In this document: positions 53,712-62,196 of the stretch, in pieces | Position numbering within the stretch: position 1 is the stretch's first letter | Layout: every line of letters begins with the position of its first letter | DNA from: Levilactobacillus enshiensis | GTDB taxonomy: Bacteria; Bacillota; Bacilli; Lactobacillales; Lactobacillaceae | Reading direction: 5' to 3' | NCBI RefSeq assembly: GCF_007115095.1 | Contig: NZ_SULH01000003.1 | Span: forward strand, 124,001 to 188,000 | DNA: 64,000 nucleotides | Translations under genes and position numbers: made by a program | Notes under the pieces: generated by a model | What the model was told of the DNA's origin: nothing | Databases searched by the model: none | The model's input: only the letters and a program-made list of their open reading frames with translations

Positions 53712-56700
53712 GTGCATCCCCCCAACGCAACGCTTCTCGGATAATATTACGGTGGAACCGACCGTCATTTTGATTCTGCGGGGCAATCACATCGTAAGCA
53801 ATATTATCCACCCGGTCAGCCAGAATTTTATTCTGCGCACCACTCGGCATCGTCGCAATGAAATTAAACCCAAACCGGGCAATGGTTTTCGCGAAGGATT
53901 TCGCGGTCTCCGGGTCCAACTTGTCGGCAAATTCATCGAACATGACGAGATAAGGCGCATCTTCCTTTTGTGCGCGTTGCAAGACCATCTTGGGCACCAG
54001 CAATAACGGCAAAACCATCGCTTGGGCCTTCTCAGCCCCCGACCCGCCGGACTGAACGAACTTGTCATCGACTTCTTCGTAGTTATCCTCTGCGCTTTGT
54101 CGCCGCTTGATCAGTACCTTAAAGGCTGACCACTGGCGCGTATCGAGTAAGCGTTGGGCGGCAGCCATAAATAAGTCATCATCGTCAGCGACCGTTAAGT
54201 CATTGGCTAATTTTTCCAAACGATTACGAATTTCCGCAACCAGTGCTGGGCGCTTGTCGGCTAATGGATCACAAGCCTCTTTGATGACCTGGTCACTGAC
54301 CTCGGTCGGCGTCAATTCCACCTTCAACTTGATGCTTTGCTCGCGGCTAACCCCTTCCGTTAACATCCGGTTATAGTCCGCAATCAGCTGATATTGTGCC
54401 GTAATGCGTTGAATTGCGGCCGTTAAATACGTGTCCTGGGCCACGTCATTTCCCGTCGTCAGTTCTTTCAAGGATTTTGTCACGTGATTTTGGTCCGTGG
54501 TCATTAGTAACAAAGCCCGGTTGATATCAAAGGCAACCACCGTCAACCCATTCTGATTCACGGAACGTTGTTGGCGCATGGCACTGGCAAAATCGGTATA
54601 ACCCCGTTCCTCAAATAGGGTATCTAGCGCGTTACGGTCGATTCCATTGCTATCATTATGATGAATCAAGCGCCCAATCCAATCACTGATATCACCATAG
54701 CTGCTGTTACGAACCTCACTTCGATTCTCCTGCACAAATGCAATGGCACTGGTAATTGTGGTCAGTTGTTCACCCTGTGGCTGATAGGGCGCCAACGTTG
54801 CCAGTGCCGTTCGGCCTTGTTCTGCCAATTGGTCTAACCGCGTCGTCAATTGTGTCATGTCTTCTTTAGCCGTTGCAATTTTGCCCTCAGCCACAGCTCG
54901 TTGATTGTTTAGTCGCTGTTGCTCCCCATTCAGCTGGGTTTGTTCCGTTTCGGCCTGTTTGATTTTCGTATCGATTTCGGTATCGACGATCAACGCATCA
55001 CGACGTTGTTGAATCGCCGTGATTGCTGCGGTCACCCGTTGGACATCAAAATCAGGTTCGACCGCAGCCAAGACATCCGTAATCTGTTGATCAAAGAATT
55101 GTTGTTGCTGCGTCAACTGGTCAAGCCGCTGCTGAACCGTGGCTATCTTCTGTAATAGATCCGCCAACAAGCGTCGTTGCTGGTTTAAATCCGTCAAAAA
55201 ATTTGGTGTCTTGAGAATTCGTTTCAAGTCAGGATGATTCTGTAACAACTGCTGTTGCTTGGCGAGTAACCGCTGAAATTCTCCATTCATCTGCGTTGCC
55301 CCAGCATCATGGACTTCCTGGTTATCTTGATGAATGTCCTTTCTTACCCGACCGTATAGTGGCCCCTGTGCATGTTCATCGATTCGACCCCTCAGTTCAT
55401 CGCGCATCTCCACAACAATTTGAACATCCTTACTGACGCGTTCTTTGGCTCGCTCACAGTCGTTGTACTGATTGCGAAGATCCTTAAAGTGCTGGAGGTA
55501 CTCGCTTAGACGTTGGGCTAACTTGGCCGCGTCGACCTCCGTCACCACATCCATCAACTCTGGGAGTTCAGTTGCTTGCGTTGCCAACTTAGTCAACAAT
55601 GGTCGCAACTGCTGGTCGTTTAGGACCCGTTGCTGGGTCGTCATCTCGTCTTGCTGGGTCGTGACCGCCGCCAACTTTTTCCGCAGCTCCGTCAGTTGTT
55701 CCTGTTGCTTGCGATACGTCAGCAACCGTTGCTGGAGACTGGTCATCTGTTGGTCGTACTCTTTTCGACGTTGCACAATGCCATTCTGGTTGGCCTTTTC
55801 CTGCCGCAATCCTTTCAAGCTATTTTCAACCTGGGTAATATTGGTTGCCATTAGCGCTACCTGTTGGGTCACTTGGCTAATGATCTGTTGATTCTGACTC
55901 ACGGTCTCTTGCTTACTCTCAACATCCTGATGAACCTGACTATAGGGATCCAAGGTCGCCTCACGCAGATGGTTTAGATTACGCCAGAAAATTTCTTTTT
56001 TCATCCGTTGAAGACGATCTTCGGCCTTCTTCAGGCGTTGGAGCACACCTTTGGTCCGATTGACCTCTCGCTGACTATCCGCAACCTGACTGATCACCTG
56101 GGCATCAATACCTTCTTGTGCATTCTTCAAGGCTTCCCGAATCGGTGTAAACCGTGCATTCCCACCAGTCCAGATAGGCGATGCCAACAACCGATAGACC
56201 GCGGCCAATTTTCCCAGTGCTTCGCCATTCGAAAAGCCGTAAACCTGAGTGGCCACGTATTCCCGATAGGCCGGTGCCTGGTTAAACAGGTGTAATTGTT
56301 TCCCCAATCCTGCATTAGCCGACCGAAAAGCCTCTTCATCTAAGCTATTGCCATCAGCATCCGTTGTCACAATGTTTAACTCGGCGGTGACCTCGTCACT
56401 AATGACGACAAACCACCAGGTCGGCTTACGCTGCTCACCCACAGCCCGATGCGCTCCCAGGCCCAAGATAACTTGCCGCGTCGTTGATCGCAGCAACAGA
56501 TAACTATAGCCGGTGCGGACCTTCATCGCACCCGGCCCCCAGCCCAGTAACATACTCTCAAAATTCCGCGTATCACGTTGACTATTCCGGGGTGCTCCCG
56601 TGCTCTCCAAACGGTCTGTCCCTTTGGCCGAATTAAATGACGGCGTGGCAATTGACCCGTCAATCAACATGGGGAAGAAACAGTTAGCCAATGTGGTCTT

Positions 56701-56826
56701 GCCGGCCGCATTTTCTCCAATCAGCGTGAGGTTCCCATTTTCTGCTGCGGTTAAGTCTAAACTCGAATACTTATTAAAGTTTCGCAAGTGAAAGCTCACC
56801 GGCGTTAACTGCGTTCTTAATTTCAT
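53692..56826 (-). CDS. jetC: Wadjet JetC, SMC/MukB-like ATPase
   Basis: 1044 aa. SMC-like motor that extrudes DNA loops and recognises small closed circles. Walker A GENAAGKTTL (37-46), long Gln-rich coiled coil (about 240-780, both arms with a central hinge-like part near 500-520), signature VQSGGSGAEKAQAMVLPLLL (about 926) and Walker B APYLVMFDEFADKLD (about 955-970). The ATG follows directly on the jetB stop (TAAATG) and the gene overlaps jetD by 20 bp, so B, C and D are translationally coupled. All ATPase residues are intact. Confidence 0.92.
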   Translation of the reverse strand: MKLRTQLTPVSFHLRNFNKYSSLDLTAAENGNLTLIGENAAGKTTLANCFFPMLIDGSIATPSFNSAKGTDRLESTGAPRNSQRDTRNFESMLLGWGPGAMKVRTGYSYLLLRSTTRQVILGLGAHRAVGEQRKPTWWFVVISDEVTAELNIVTTDADGNSLDEEAFRSANAGLGKQLHLFNQAPAYREYVATQVYGFSNGEALGKLAAVYRLLASPIWTGGNARFTPIREALKNAQEGIDAQVISQVADSQREVNRTKGVLQRLKKAEDRLQRMKKEIFWRNLNHLREATLDPYSQVHQDVESKQETVSQNQQIISQVTQQVALMATNITQVENSLKGLRQEKANQNGIVQRRKEYDQQMTSLQQRLLTYRKQQEQLTELRKKLAAVTTQQDEMTTQQRVLNDQQLRPLLTKLATQATELPELMDVVTEVDAAKLAQRLSEYLQHFKDLRNQYNDCERAKERVSKDVQIVVEMRDELRGRIDEHAQGPLYGRVRKDIHQDNQEVHDAGATQMNGEFQRLLAKQQQLLQNHPDLKRILKTPNFLTDLNQQRRLLADLLQKIATVQQRLDQLTQQQQFFDQQITDVLAAVEPDFDVQRVTAAITAIQQRRDALIVDTEIDTKIKQAETEQTQLNGEQQRLNNQRAVAEGKIATAKEDMTQLTTRLDQLAEQGRTALATLAPYQPQGEQLTTITSAIAFVQENRSEVRNSSYGDISDWIGRLIHHNDSNGIDRNALDTLFEERGYTDFASAMRQQRSVNQNGLTVVAFDINRALLLMTTDQNHVTKSLKELTTGNDVAQDTYLTAAIQRITAQYQLIADYNRMLTEGVSREQSIKLKVELTPTEVSDQVIKEACDPLADKRPALVAEIRNRLEKLANDLTVADDDDLFMAAAQRLLDTRQWSAFKVLIKRRQSAEDNYEEVDDKFVQSGGSGAEKAQAMVLPLLLVPKMVLQRAQKEDAPYLVMFDEFADKLDPETAKSFAKTIARFGFNFIATMPSGAQNKILADRVDNIAYDVIAPQNQNDGRFHRNIIREALRWGDAHAKSVS

Positions 56827-57834
56827 TTACTTCTCCTCCGCTATGGGCCGCTGTGTTCGCATAGAAAACCGGTGCGCAATGGGCGTTGGGCTTACATAAC
56901 CATCGCGTTCCCGTACCAATGCCATGTCTGCTAGCGCCTGCTTCACCATCGTGACGTTGATGGTACTCTCCGGAAATAACTGATGACTGATCTGATGAAT
57001 CCGTGTCGTCACCATATCCGTCGGCAACCCGACGCCCAATGACCGCGCCACCGCAACGGCAACGACTGCTGGCTTGGCTTCACTCTTCTTTCGTGACTTA
57101 TCCAACAACAGCGCGTAGTCATCCCCACATTCCAAATCAAATCGGTCTAATTGGGCCCACTGTTCAGCAATCTCCGTTTTATGCGTGACCAAATCTAGCC
57201 AAACTCGTGATGAACGGTCCACGTACCGCTGTGTCAGTAACGTCCGGTTCACCCGTTGCAAGGGGGTGGGTTCCGGATCAACCGTCGCAGCTTGTAAGTG
57301 TTCCACCAGGCAGGCCGCCACGTAATTAAAGTCTGGGCTAACGTCCCAATAATCATCGATCTCTTCCGTCCGTTCAACGGCACTGACTTCTGGCATGTCT
57401 GGCGTAAACAGACCGAACCGGTCGACAAATAACGCCGTGATTCGGCGCCGAATTTCCTTTTCGTCGAGGTTCACCACCTCACTGTGGACCTGACGAACGA
57501 TTGTCTGCGTTAAAACGACCCGGTCGCTCTGCTGATTCTGCAACTCTGGTAAATTAATAACGGCCTTGAGGGTCGCCAGCAAGACATGGACCGAATCGGC
57601 AGCCAGTCGCTGGTCTCCCAGTAAAAATAAGAGATTTTCCTGATAGTTATCCGGAACAACTCCCAATAAGCCTTTGAAGAAACTGTTTAATCGTTGTTGG
57701 GTCAAGGGACGTTTCAACGCATTAATGGCGTCTGCCGTTTGCTTGCTAGTCTGCGGTGTGATGGTGCTGGTGAAGATGCCGTGATCTAGTAATTCATTGA
57801 CGATTAATTGTTCTGGTCCGTGTAAGTCGCTCAT
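56827..57834 (-). CDS. jetB: Wadjet JetB, MukE-like subunit
   Basis: 335 aa. Winged-helix subunit that links JetC heads to the JetA kleisin in the MukBEF-like complex. Mostly helical; mid-protein VNLDEKEIRRRITALFVDRF and C-terminal winged-helix-like STINVTMVKQALADMALVRE with RDGYVSPTPIAHRFSM. Assignment relies on position between JetA and JetC as well as this layout. ATG 57834 follows AGGTGG. Between jetA and jetB is a 188-bp gap that holds a promoter-like TATACT and a LexA-type box, so jetBCD may have its own start site. Confidence 0.82.
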   Translation of the reverse strand: MSDLHGPEQLIVNELLDHGIFTSTITPQTSKQTADAINALKRPLTQQRLNSFFKGLLGVVPDNYQENLLFLLGDQRLAADSVHVLLATLKAVINLPELQNQQSDRVVLTQTIVRQVHSEVVNLDEKEIRRRITALFVDRFGLFTPDMPEVSAVERTEEIDDYWDVSPDFNYVAACLVEHLQAATVDPEPTPLQRVNRTLLTQRYVDRSSRVWLDLVTHKTEIAEQWAQLDRFDLECGDDYALLLDKSRKKSEAKPAVVAVAVARSLGVGLPTDMVTTRIHQISHQLFPESTINVTMVKQALADMALVRERDGYVSPTPIAHRFSMRTQRPIAEEK

Positions 57835-57926
57835 AAGCACCACCTTGTAAATGAGGAACGCTTGCCACCATTCGAAATAAGGTAGCGCTCCTTTCAAATC
57901 TACATATTTCCTTTCCCTGTTGTGTC

Positions 57927-57957
57927 AGTATAGCATGTTAAAACGAACAGATGTTCT
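57927..57957 (-). promoter_or_regulatory. LexA/DinR-type SOS box with -10 upstream of jetB
   Basis: CGAACAGATGTTCT (57944-57957) fits the Firmicute LexA consensus CGAACRNRYGTTYC except at the last base. On the minus strand a -10 TATACT (57927-57932) follows, with the box over the -35 position. jetB starts 93 bp downstream. Confidence 0.6.
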
Positions 57958-58022
57958 AATTTACAGAAACAATATATCCTTTACCAACTCGGTACAGGCC
58001 GTTCGCCTGTCACACCTCATGG

Positions 58023-59531
58023 CTACCCGGTCGCTCTCGCTTCGTCTGTCGTTGGGGCAAACCAAACTTCAAAACCACTCGGCAAAGTTACCGCGTAAGC
58101 TTCATCGCCACAATGAACCCGGAGCGGCTGACTGTCAGGCAAGGCTTCGACTTTTATGATTGGCCGGCCAAACGGCGCAAAACTATCGTAATGGTCAACA
58201 CCAGTCGCGCTATACAACCGAATCACCTCATCGCGCGCATGAATCGACGTCATTTCCAGGTCATGGTCCACCACGCCATGGTCGGCACTTCGCATCACGA
58301 TTCGCTGGAATTCCGCCAGGCCCGACCGATCGTCGACCACGTCCGAATCATCATCCGCCAGTTGCGGATTATCCGCTTCGGTAACCGCCACGCTGTGCTG
58401 AGGCACCGCCTCGTAAACGACCGCCCCCATCGTGGTGGCATCCAGCAGGTCAGCGGCATCATCCACTTCCCGATCCTGGGGTAAGTGCCGGGGTAATGGC
58501 TGTCGAATCACGACCGATTGATAGTGGGTTAGCAACGCATCGATTTTTCCCGTCAGTGCTTGGATATCGACCGTTTGTCCCTGAATGTGGTCGTACTCTT
58601 GACTGAGCAAGCGAATCGCATCCAGAATCGTTTGAAATAGCAGATAGACCGTGTCCATGCTACTATCAATTGCCGTTGGGCTGGGGTCAAAGCTAGCGGC
58701 TAACCGATCCAGTTGCCGTTGCGTGTAATCCCGTGCCTTCTGAAAGCGCAGTAACATTTTTCCTTGATCGCCCACGGCATGCGCAGCGTCCAAATCATCG
58801 TTTCCCTGTTGACTTCGAGCAACCCGCTGGCTAAAATCTGCGGCATTGGCCAATGCCTGTAGCCGCGGCCCCTGTGCCAGTAACTTTCGGAACGCTGGAA
58901 TCGCACGATCACGCAGCATTTCTTGTAAGTGATTCGCCGCCTCGCCACCGTGATTAAAAGCCAAGTCGTTCGCCAGCTCGCTAAGGTCCTCATCCAACTT
59001 ATGCATCCCCTTCATCACATCCGCATAAGCTGCCAGCATGTTTTGAAAGTCGTTGTACAACTGCGTGCTGTCCGCTGCCAGACTCGGATCTGTTAATTTG
59101 ACGACCAGATCACAATATTCCTGAATTCGGGTAATGTTAGCCGTCACCGTATTATCCGCATCAATGACCCGTTGCATCATGGTCAGATACTCAATGCCAC
59201 TGCTGGTAATTTTATACACGAAAGACTGCTGGATGTGATAGGCCCCATTTTTCATGGGCACTCGAACTTTTCGGGGTGCCACCTCAACCAGTTTTGCCTG
59301 ATCACTTAGGACATCCAAAATACGTTTTAAGACGACATCGGTCAGCGGTCGCTCGTCCAGCTCAAGGTAATTGGCATTGTATGTTTGGAGCAACGTTCCT
59401 AGCGTGGTGACCACGCCGCTGGTGGCCCCATCATGGTACAAAATCGTCAGCACGTTCCACCCCGCTAGTCGATGATCGCGACTCAATCCCAAGTTGCTGG
59501 CTAAAAGCAGATCTCTTAATTTGTTGGACAA
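58023..59531 (-). CDS. jetA: Wadjet JetA, kleisin-like subunit
   Basis: 502 aa. First gene of the locus; JetA is the MukF-like kleisin that bridges the JetC heads. N-terminal winged helix (about 20-130: DHRLAGWNVLTILYHDGATS, KNGAYHIQQSFVYKITSSGI), a helical middle (about 130-330), an acidic linker, and a C-terminal beta domain. TTG 59531 is the only conventional start in frame, but the ribosome site GAGGGGG lies about 20 bases away; there is no in-frame ATG or GTG nearer. Promoter -35 TAGACT / -10 TATACT just upstream. Name rests on locus order and fold pattern. Confidence 0.8.
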   Translation of the reverse strand: MSNKLRDLLLASNLGLSRDHRLAGWNVLTILYHDGATSGVVTTLGTLLQTYNANYLELDERPLTDVVLKRILDVLSDQAKLVEVAPRKVRVPMKNGAYHIQQSFVYKITSSGIEYLTMMQRVIDADNTVTANITRIQEYCDLVVKLTDPSLAADSTQLYNDFQNMLAAYADVMKGMHKLDEDLSELANDLAFNHGGEAANHLQEMLRDRAIPAFRKLLAQGPRLQALANAADFSQRVARSQQGNDDLDAAHAVGDQGKMLLRFQKARDYTQRQLDRLAASFDPSPTAIDSSMDTVYLLFQTILDAIRLLSQEYDHIQGQTVDIQALTGKIDALLTHYQSVVIRQPLPRHLPQDREVDDAADLLDATTMGAVVYEAVPQHSVAVTEADNPQLADDDSDVVDDRSGLAEFQRIVMRSADHGVVDHDLEMTSIHARDEVIRLYSATGVDHYDSFAPFGRPIIKVEALPDSQPLRVHCGDEAYAVTLPSGFEVWFAPTTDEARATG

Positions 59532-59572
59532 CGTAACGGCGATGATGATGGCCCCCTCTTGTTTTTTCTTTT

Positions 59573-59601
59573 AGTATACGTAAAGCGCCCCGTTCAGTCT
59601 A
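59573..59601 (-). promoter_or_regulatory. Promoter of jetA
   Basis: Minus strand: -35 TAGACT (59596-59601), 17-nt spacer, -10 TATACT (59573-59578). Confidence 0.55.
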
Positions 59602-59738
59602 GGCTGTCCTTGCCCTCAACCTAGCAGTTCCGCCGTGACTGGTCAATCAAACTGCGGTGCGAGGAACGGTGACTGGTCGCAACGACTTTCCCCCACTTCT
59701 GACGATTCATGGTACACTACCTGTGAGGAGGTCATCTC

Positions 59739-59870
59739 ATGAGTAAAACGTTGAAAATGATTCTCGCCATTATTATTTTAGGCGCCACTGCCAGTATCGT
59801 GTTGGGCCACCGCGTCGTCCGGAGTCAGGCGGTCGCCACCCCTACAGTGCTGGTGACGCGGACAAGTTAA
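59739..59870 (+). CDS. Small membrane peptide, 43 aa
   Basis: Starts MSKTLKMILAIIILGATASI, one helix, then a basic and Val/Thr-rich tail (HRVVRSQAVATPTVLVTRTS). GAGGAGG lies before ATG 59739 and a perfect terminator follows the stop. Resembles the 37-aa peptide at 52729 in size and topology; the two flank the Wadjet operon. Function unknown. Confidence 0.6.
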   Translation: MSKTLKMILAIIILGATASIVLGHRVVRSQAVATPTVLVTRTS

Positions 59871-59900
59871 AAGGAGCTATGATCATCGTCATAGCTCCTT
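59871..59900. terminator. Intrinsic terminator after the 43-aa gene
   Basis: Perfect 12-bp stem AAGGAGCTATGA / TCATAGCTCCTT. Confidence 0.75.
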
Positions 59901-59930
59901 TCGTATCTCCAAACCTTATCTGGAATGTCC

Positions 59931-59946
59931 TGTTTCACATGAAACA
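59931..59946. other. parS-like site 3
   Basis: TGTTTCACATGAAACA, one base from the ParB consensus TGTTTCACGTGAAACA. It lies just past the stop of the DMT transporter gene. Confidence 0.8.
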
Positions 59947-59948
59947 AT

Positions 59949-60839
59949 TTAGTTCAGTTGACTGCGCCGCTGAATTCCCCAAACGTTAGGCAAGACGACC
60001 GCTGAAATAATGATCACCACACCCAGCATTTGTAACCAACTCACGGTTTCACCCAATAAGATAAAGGCCACCGTGATGGATGATGGCAATTCTAGCGAGG
60101 ACAAGATTGGTCCAATCCCCAAGTCCAAATACTGCATGAAGATCGAATAGGCCACCAGTGGAAAAACCATCGAAAACAGGGCAATCAGCATTCCCCAGCC
60201 AATCGTTGGGGCGGTGATGTGTGCCGTGACAATCTGTGGCCCCCAAACGATGGAAATCAGGAGAAAGGCCCCGACACACAACAACCAGGTTTTACTCAAT
60301 GGATCCAAGTTATTCCCTAAGCTAGCCGTAAACTGCATGGTGCAGGCGTAGGCACAGGCCGCCAGAAAGCTCAGGAATAACCCCCACGGCGAGAGCGCCT
60401 CTTCAATAGGAAAGAGTCCTGCCGCCAACACCGTTCCAATCAGGACCAAAATGATGCTCAGCACCTGTAGACGAGTTGGCCATTGTCGATGGATCACAGC
60501 CCCCAAGAGGACTGATAGCCAAACGGCCTGCATCAACATCACCGCGGCCGCGGCAACCGGAATCAATTTTAACGACTGAATGTAAAACGTGTTAGTAAAC
60601 CCAGAAGCCGTCCCCGCAGCAATCACCAGCAGGATCTGCTTCCAGTTAGTATGCTGATAGCGCAGCCACCGCCGCCGCGCAATGTGAATCACGCCAAGAA
60701 TAATCACGGCACTTAAAAACGACCAGAACAGGAGTGGCCCATTGACCACCCCTTCGCGGGCAGCAATTTTAAATAACGACGCCGGCACACCAAAACTGAG
60801 CGCACCTAACCCCACAAACAGGGGTGCTAACTTCTTCAA
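59949..60839 (-). CDS. EamA/DMT-family transporter
   Basis: 296 aa, ten membrane segments in two EamA repeats (about 1-135 and 145-290). PLLFWSFLSAVIILGVIHIA and GLFLSFLAACAYACTMQFTA are in the two halves; family members export metabolites or drugs. Start is TTG 60839, six bases after GAGGTGAG; no in-frame ATG is closer. Flanked by parS sites 3 and 4. Substrate unknown. Confidence 0.82.
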   Translation of the reverse strand: MKKLAPLFVGLGALSFGVPASLFKIAAREGVVNGPLLFWSFLSAVIILGVIHIARRRWLRYQHTNWKQILLVIAAGTASGFTNTFYIQSLKLIPVAAAAVMLMQAVWLSVLLGAVIHRQWPTRLQVLSIILVLIGTVLAAGLFPIEEALSPWGLFLSFLAACAYACTMQFTASLGNNLDPLSKTWLLCVGAFLLISIVWGPQIVTAHITAPTIGWGMLIALFSMVFPLVAYSIFMQYLDLGIGPILSSLELPSSITVAFILLGETVSWLQMLGVVIIISAVVLPNVWGIQRRSQLN

Positions 60840-60951
60840 AAACTCACCTCATCTAAATTAAGACTCCGAGGTCTATTATACACGTCTAAATTGGAAGATA
60901 GCGGGTCGAATCTAGCGAAAGTGGCCTTAGCGTTAGGCACCAAAAATTGAT

Positions 60952-60967
60952 TGTTTCACGTGAAACA
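60952..60967. other. parS site 4 (perfect)
   Basis: TGTTTCACGTGAAACA, exact match and perfect palindrome; upstream of the DMT gene and just past the CsbD-like gene. Confidence 0.88.
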
Positions 60968-61009
60968 AAAAAATGCGGTCACCCGTGACTGCTGGCGCCG
61001 CATCTTAAC

Positions 61010-61267
61010 CTATTCTGCTGTTAACTCTTCTCGTACGCCTTCAATGGCATCCTTAACTTCGCCCCGACCCTCGTGAAATTTGCCTTTGAGTTGGTCGACC
61101 GGATCATCGGTGACGGCTCCCTTCCACTGCTCTGCCTTACCGACTACCTTATCGGCAACACTGTCGGCATGGGCTCGGAGCGCGCGCAATTGTTCTTTAT
61201 CCTGTAGCAACAAGTACCCCAATGCCACATTGGCGGCTAAACTAACCCCTAACACTAAATTTTTCAT
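61010..61267 (-). CDS. CsbD-like stress protein with N-terminal membrane helix
   Basis: 85 aa. Residues 1-20 are hydrophobic (MKNLVLGVSLAANVALGYLL), the rest is charged and helical: KVVGKAEQWKGAVTDDPVDQ LKGKFHEGRGEVKDAI is the CsbD pattern of G-K/E-x repeats. CsbD proteins are general stress proteins without known mechanism. ATG 61267 follows AGGAGG at eight bases. A membrane helix is unusual for CsbD, which is normally soluble. Confidence 0.68.
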   Translation of the reverse strand: MKNLVLGVSLAANVALGYLLLQDKEQLRALRAHADSVADKVVGKAEQWKGAVTDDPVDQLKGKFHEGRGEVKDAIEGVREELTAE

Positions 61268-61358
61268 GTGGTTCGCCTCCTAGAACTAGTTATGTTGTCT
61301 AACCATTATTGTAACAATTAGTATATCGGCGTATGTATCCTCAACGCAACCAATCTGC

Positions 61359-61940
61359 TCACAGTTCCAATGGATTCAGTGCCGCCAACGCTAAAATATA
61401 GACGAGCAACGTTGTCATGATGCCGACCCAATTTTGCTGCCAACTGGTTAAGAAGGACCGCGCCCAGCGAACACTGTATCGCGCACTAGCCACGACCTGT
61501 GTGTCCAATTGTGTTCGCCGTGTTAACCGTGCAACAAAGTACAACAGGCCCCACTGCCCACTGACCAGAAGCGTGCGCATCAAGAAGATCCCTAGGCCAT
61601 CATTAAATGACATGCCTAATTGTGCCAAGCTGCTTACGCTGATACTGATGCCCCACATTAAGGGCAAGGCCAATGGCCACTTCACCGGCAACCAGGACAC
61701 CGCGACTAAAATCCCCACGAACCGCAGACCAACCCAACTCGCATTCAGCAGGGCGCCCCCGGTAAAATGAATCGGTGCTGGAATCGCTGGCGAATAGCCC
61801 GGTTGTGTAAATAAGCTCAAATTCAATAATAAGATCACAATACCCCAACAGATATAAAATGTAATCACGTTTGGTGACGTTTGAAACGTTTCACTAGGCC
61901 GAAAAGGCGCGACCCACCACCGTTTTCGCTCCACTTTCAC
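61359..61940 (-). CDS. Uncharacterised membrane protein, 193 aa
   Basis: About five membrane segments (VITFYICWGIVILLLNLSLF, VGLRFVGILVAVSWL, ALPLMWGISISVSSLAQLGM, TLLVSGQWGLLYFVARL, IMTTLLVYILALAALN) and a basic N-terminus. Layout resembles Yip1/DUF1189-type proteins but no motif decides it. GTG 61940 is chosen because AAGGGG lies eight bases upstream; TTG 61946 is an alternative. Monocistronic. Confidence 0.6.
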   Translation of the reverse strand: MKVERKRWWVAPFRPSETFQTSPNVITFYICWGIVILLLNLSLFTQPGYSPAIPAPIHFTGGALLNASWVGLRFVGILVAVSWLPVKWPLALPLMWGISISVSSLAQLGMSFNDGLGIFLMRTLLVSGQWGLLYFVARLTRRTQLDTQVVASARYSVRWARSFLTSWQQNWVGIMTTLLVYILALAALNPLEL

Positions 61941-62196
61941 GCGCAAGGCCCCTTTCCTTCATTTTTAAAATGAGAGTTCTAATCGTTTTATCATTTAATA
62001 GTTAGATTACACGTCCGTTGGTTAACCGTCAAGGGAATTTTTAGTCAACTAACCAGCTTATTTTGCGGGTGAAAAAAAGCCGGCAGCATTCCCGCGCCGG
62101 TTCCCATTTTACTATGTGCTTTGTCCGTCATAGCTGTGATCAGCCAGCAACAAACATTTCCTAAGCACAACGTATTTTAATAACATACTTTTGTTA
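61941..62196. other. Intergenic region
   Basis: Contains an AT-rich promoter-like stretch ahead of the 193-aa gene and, near 62078-62096, AAAAAAAGCCGGCAGCATTCCCGCGCCGGTT with a GCCGG / CCGGT hairpin. No gene seen. Confidence 0.4.
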
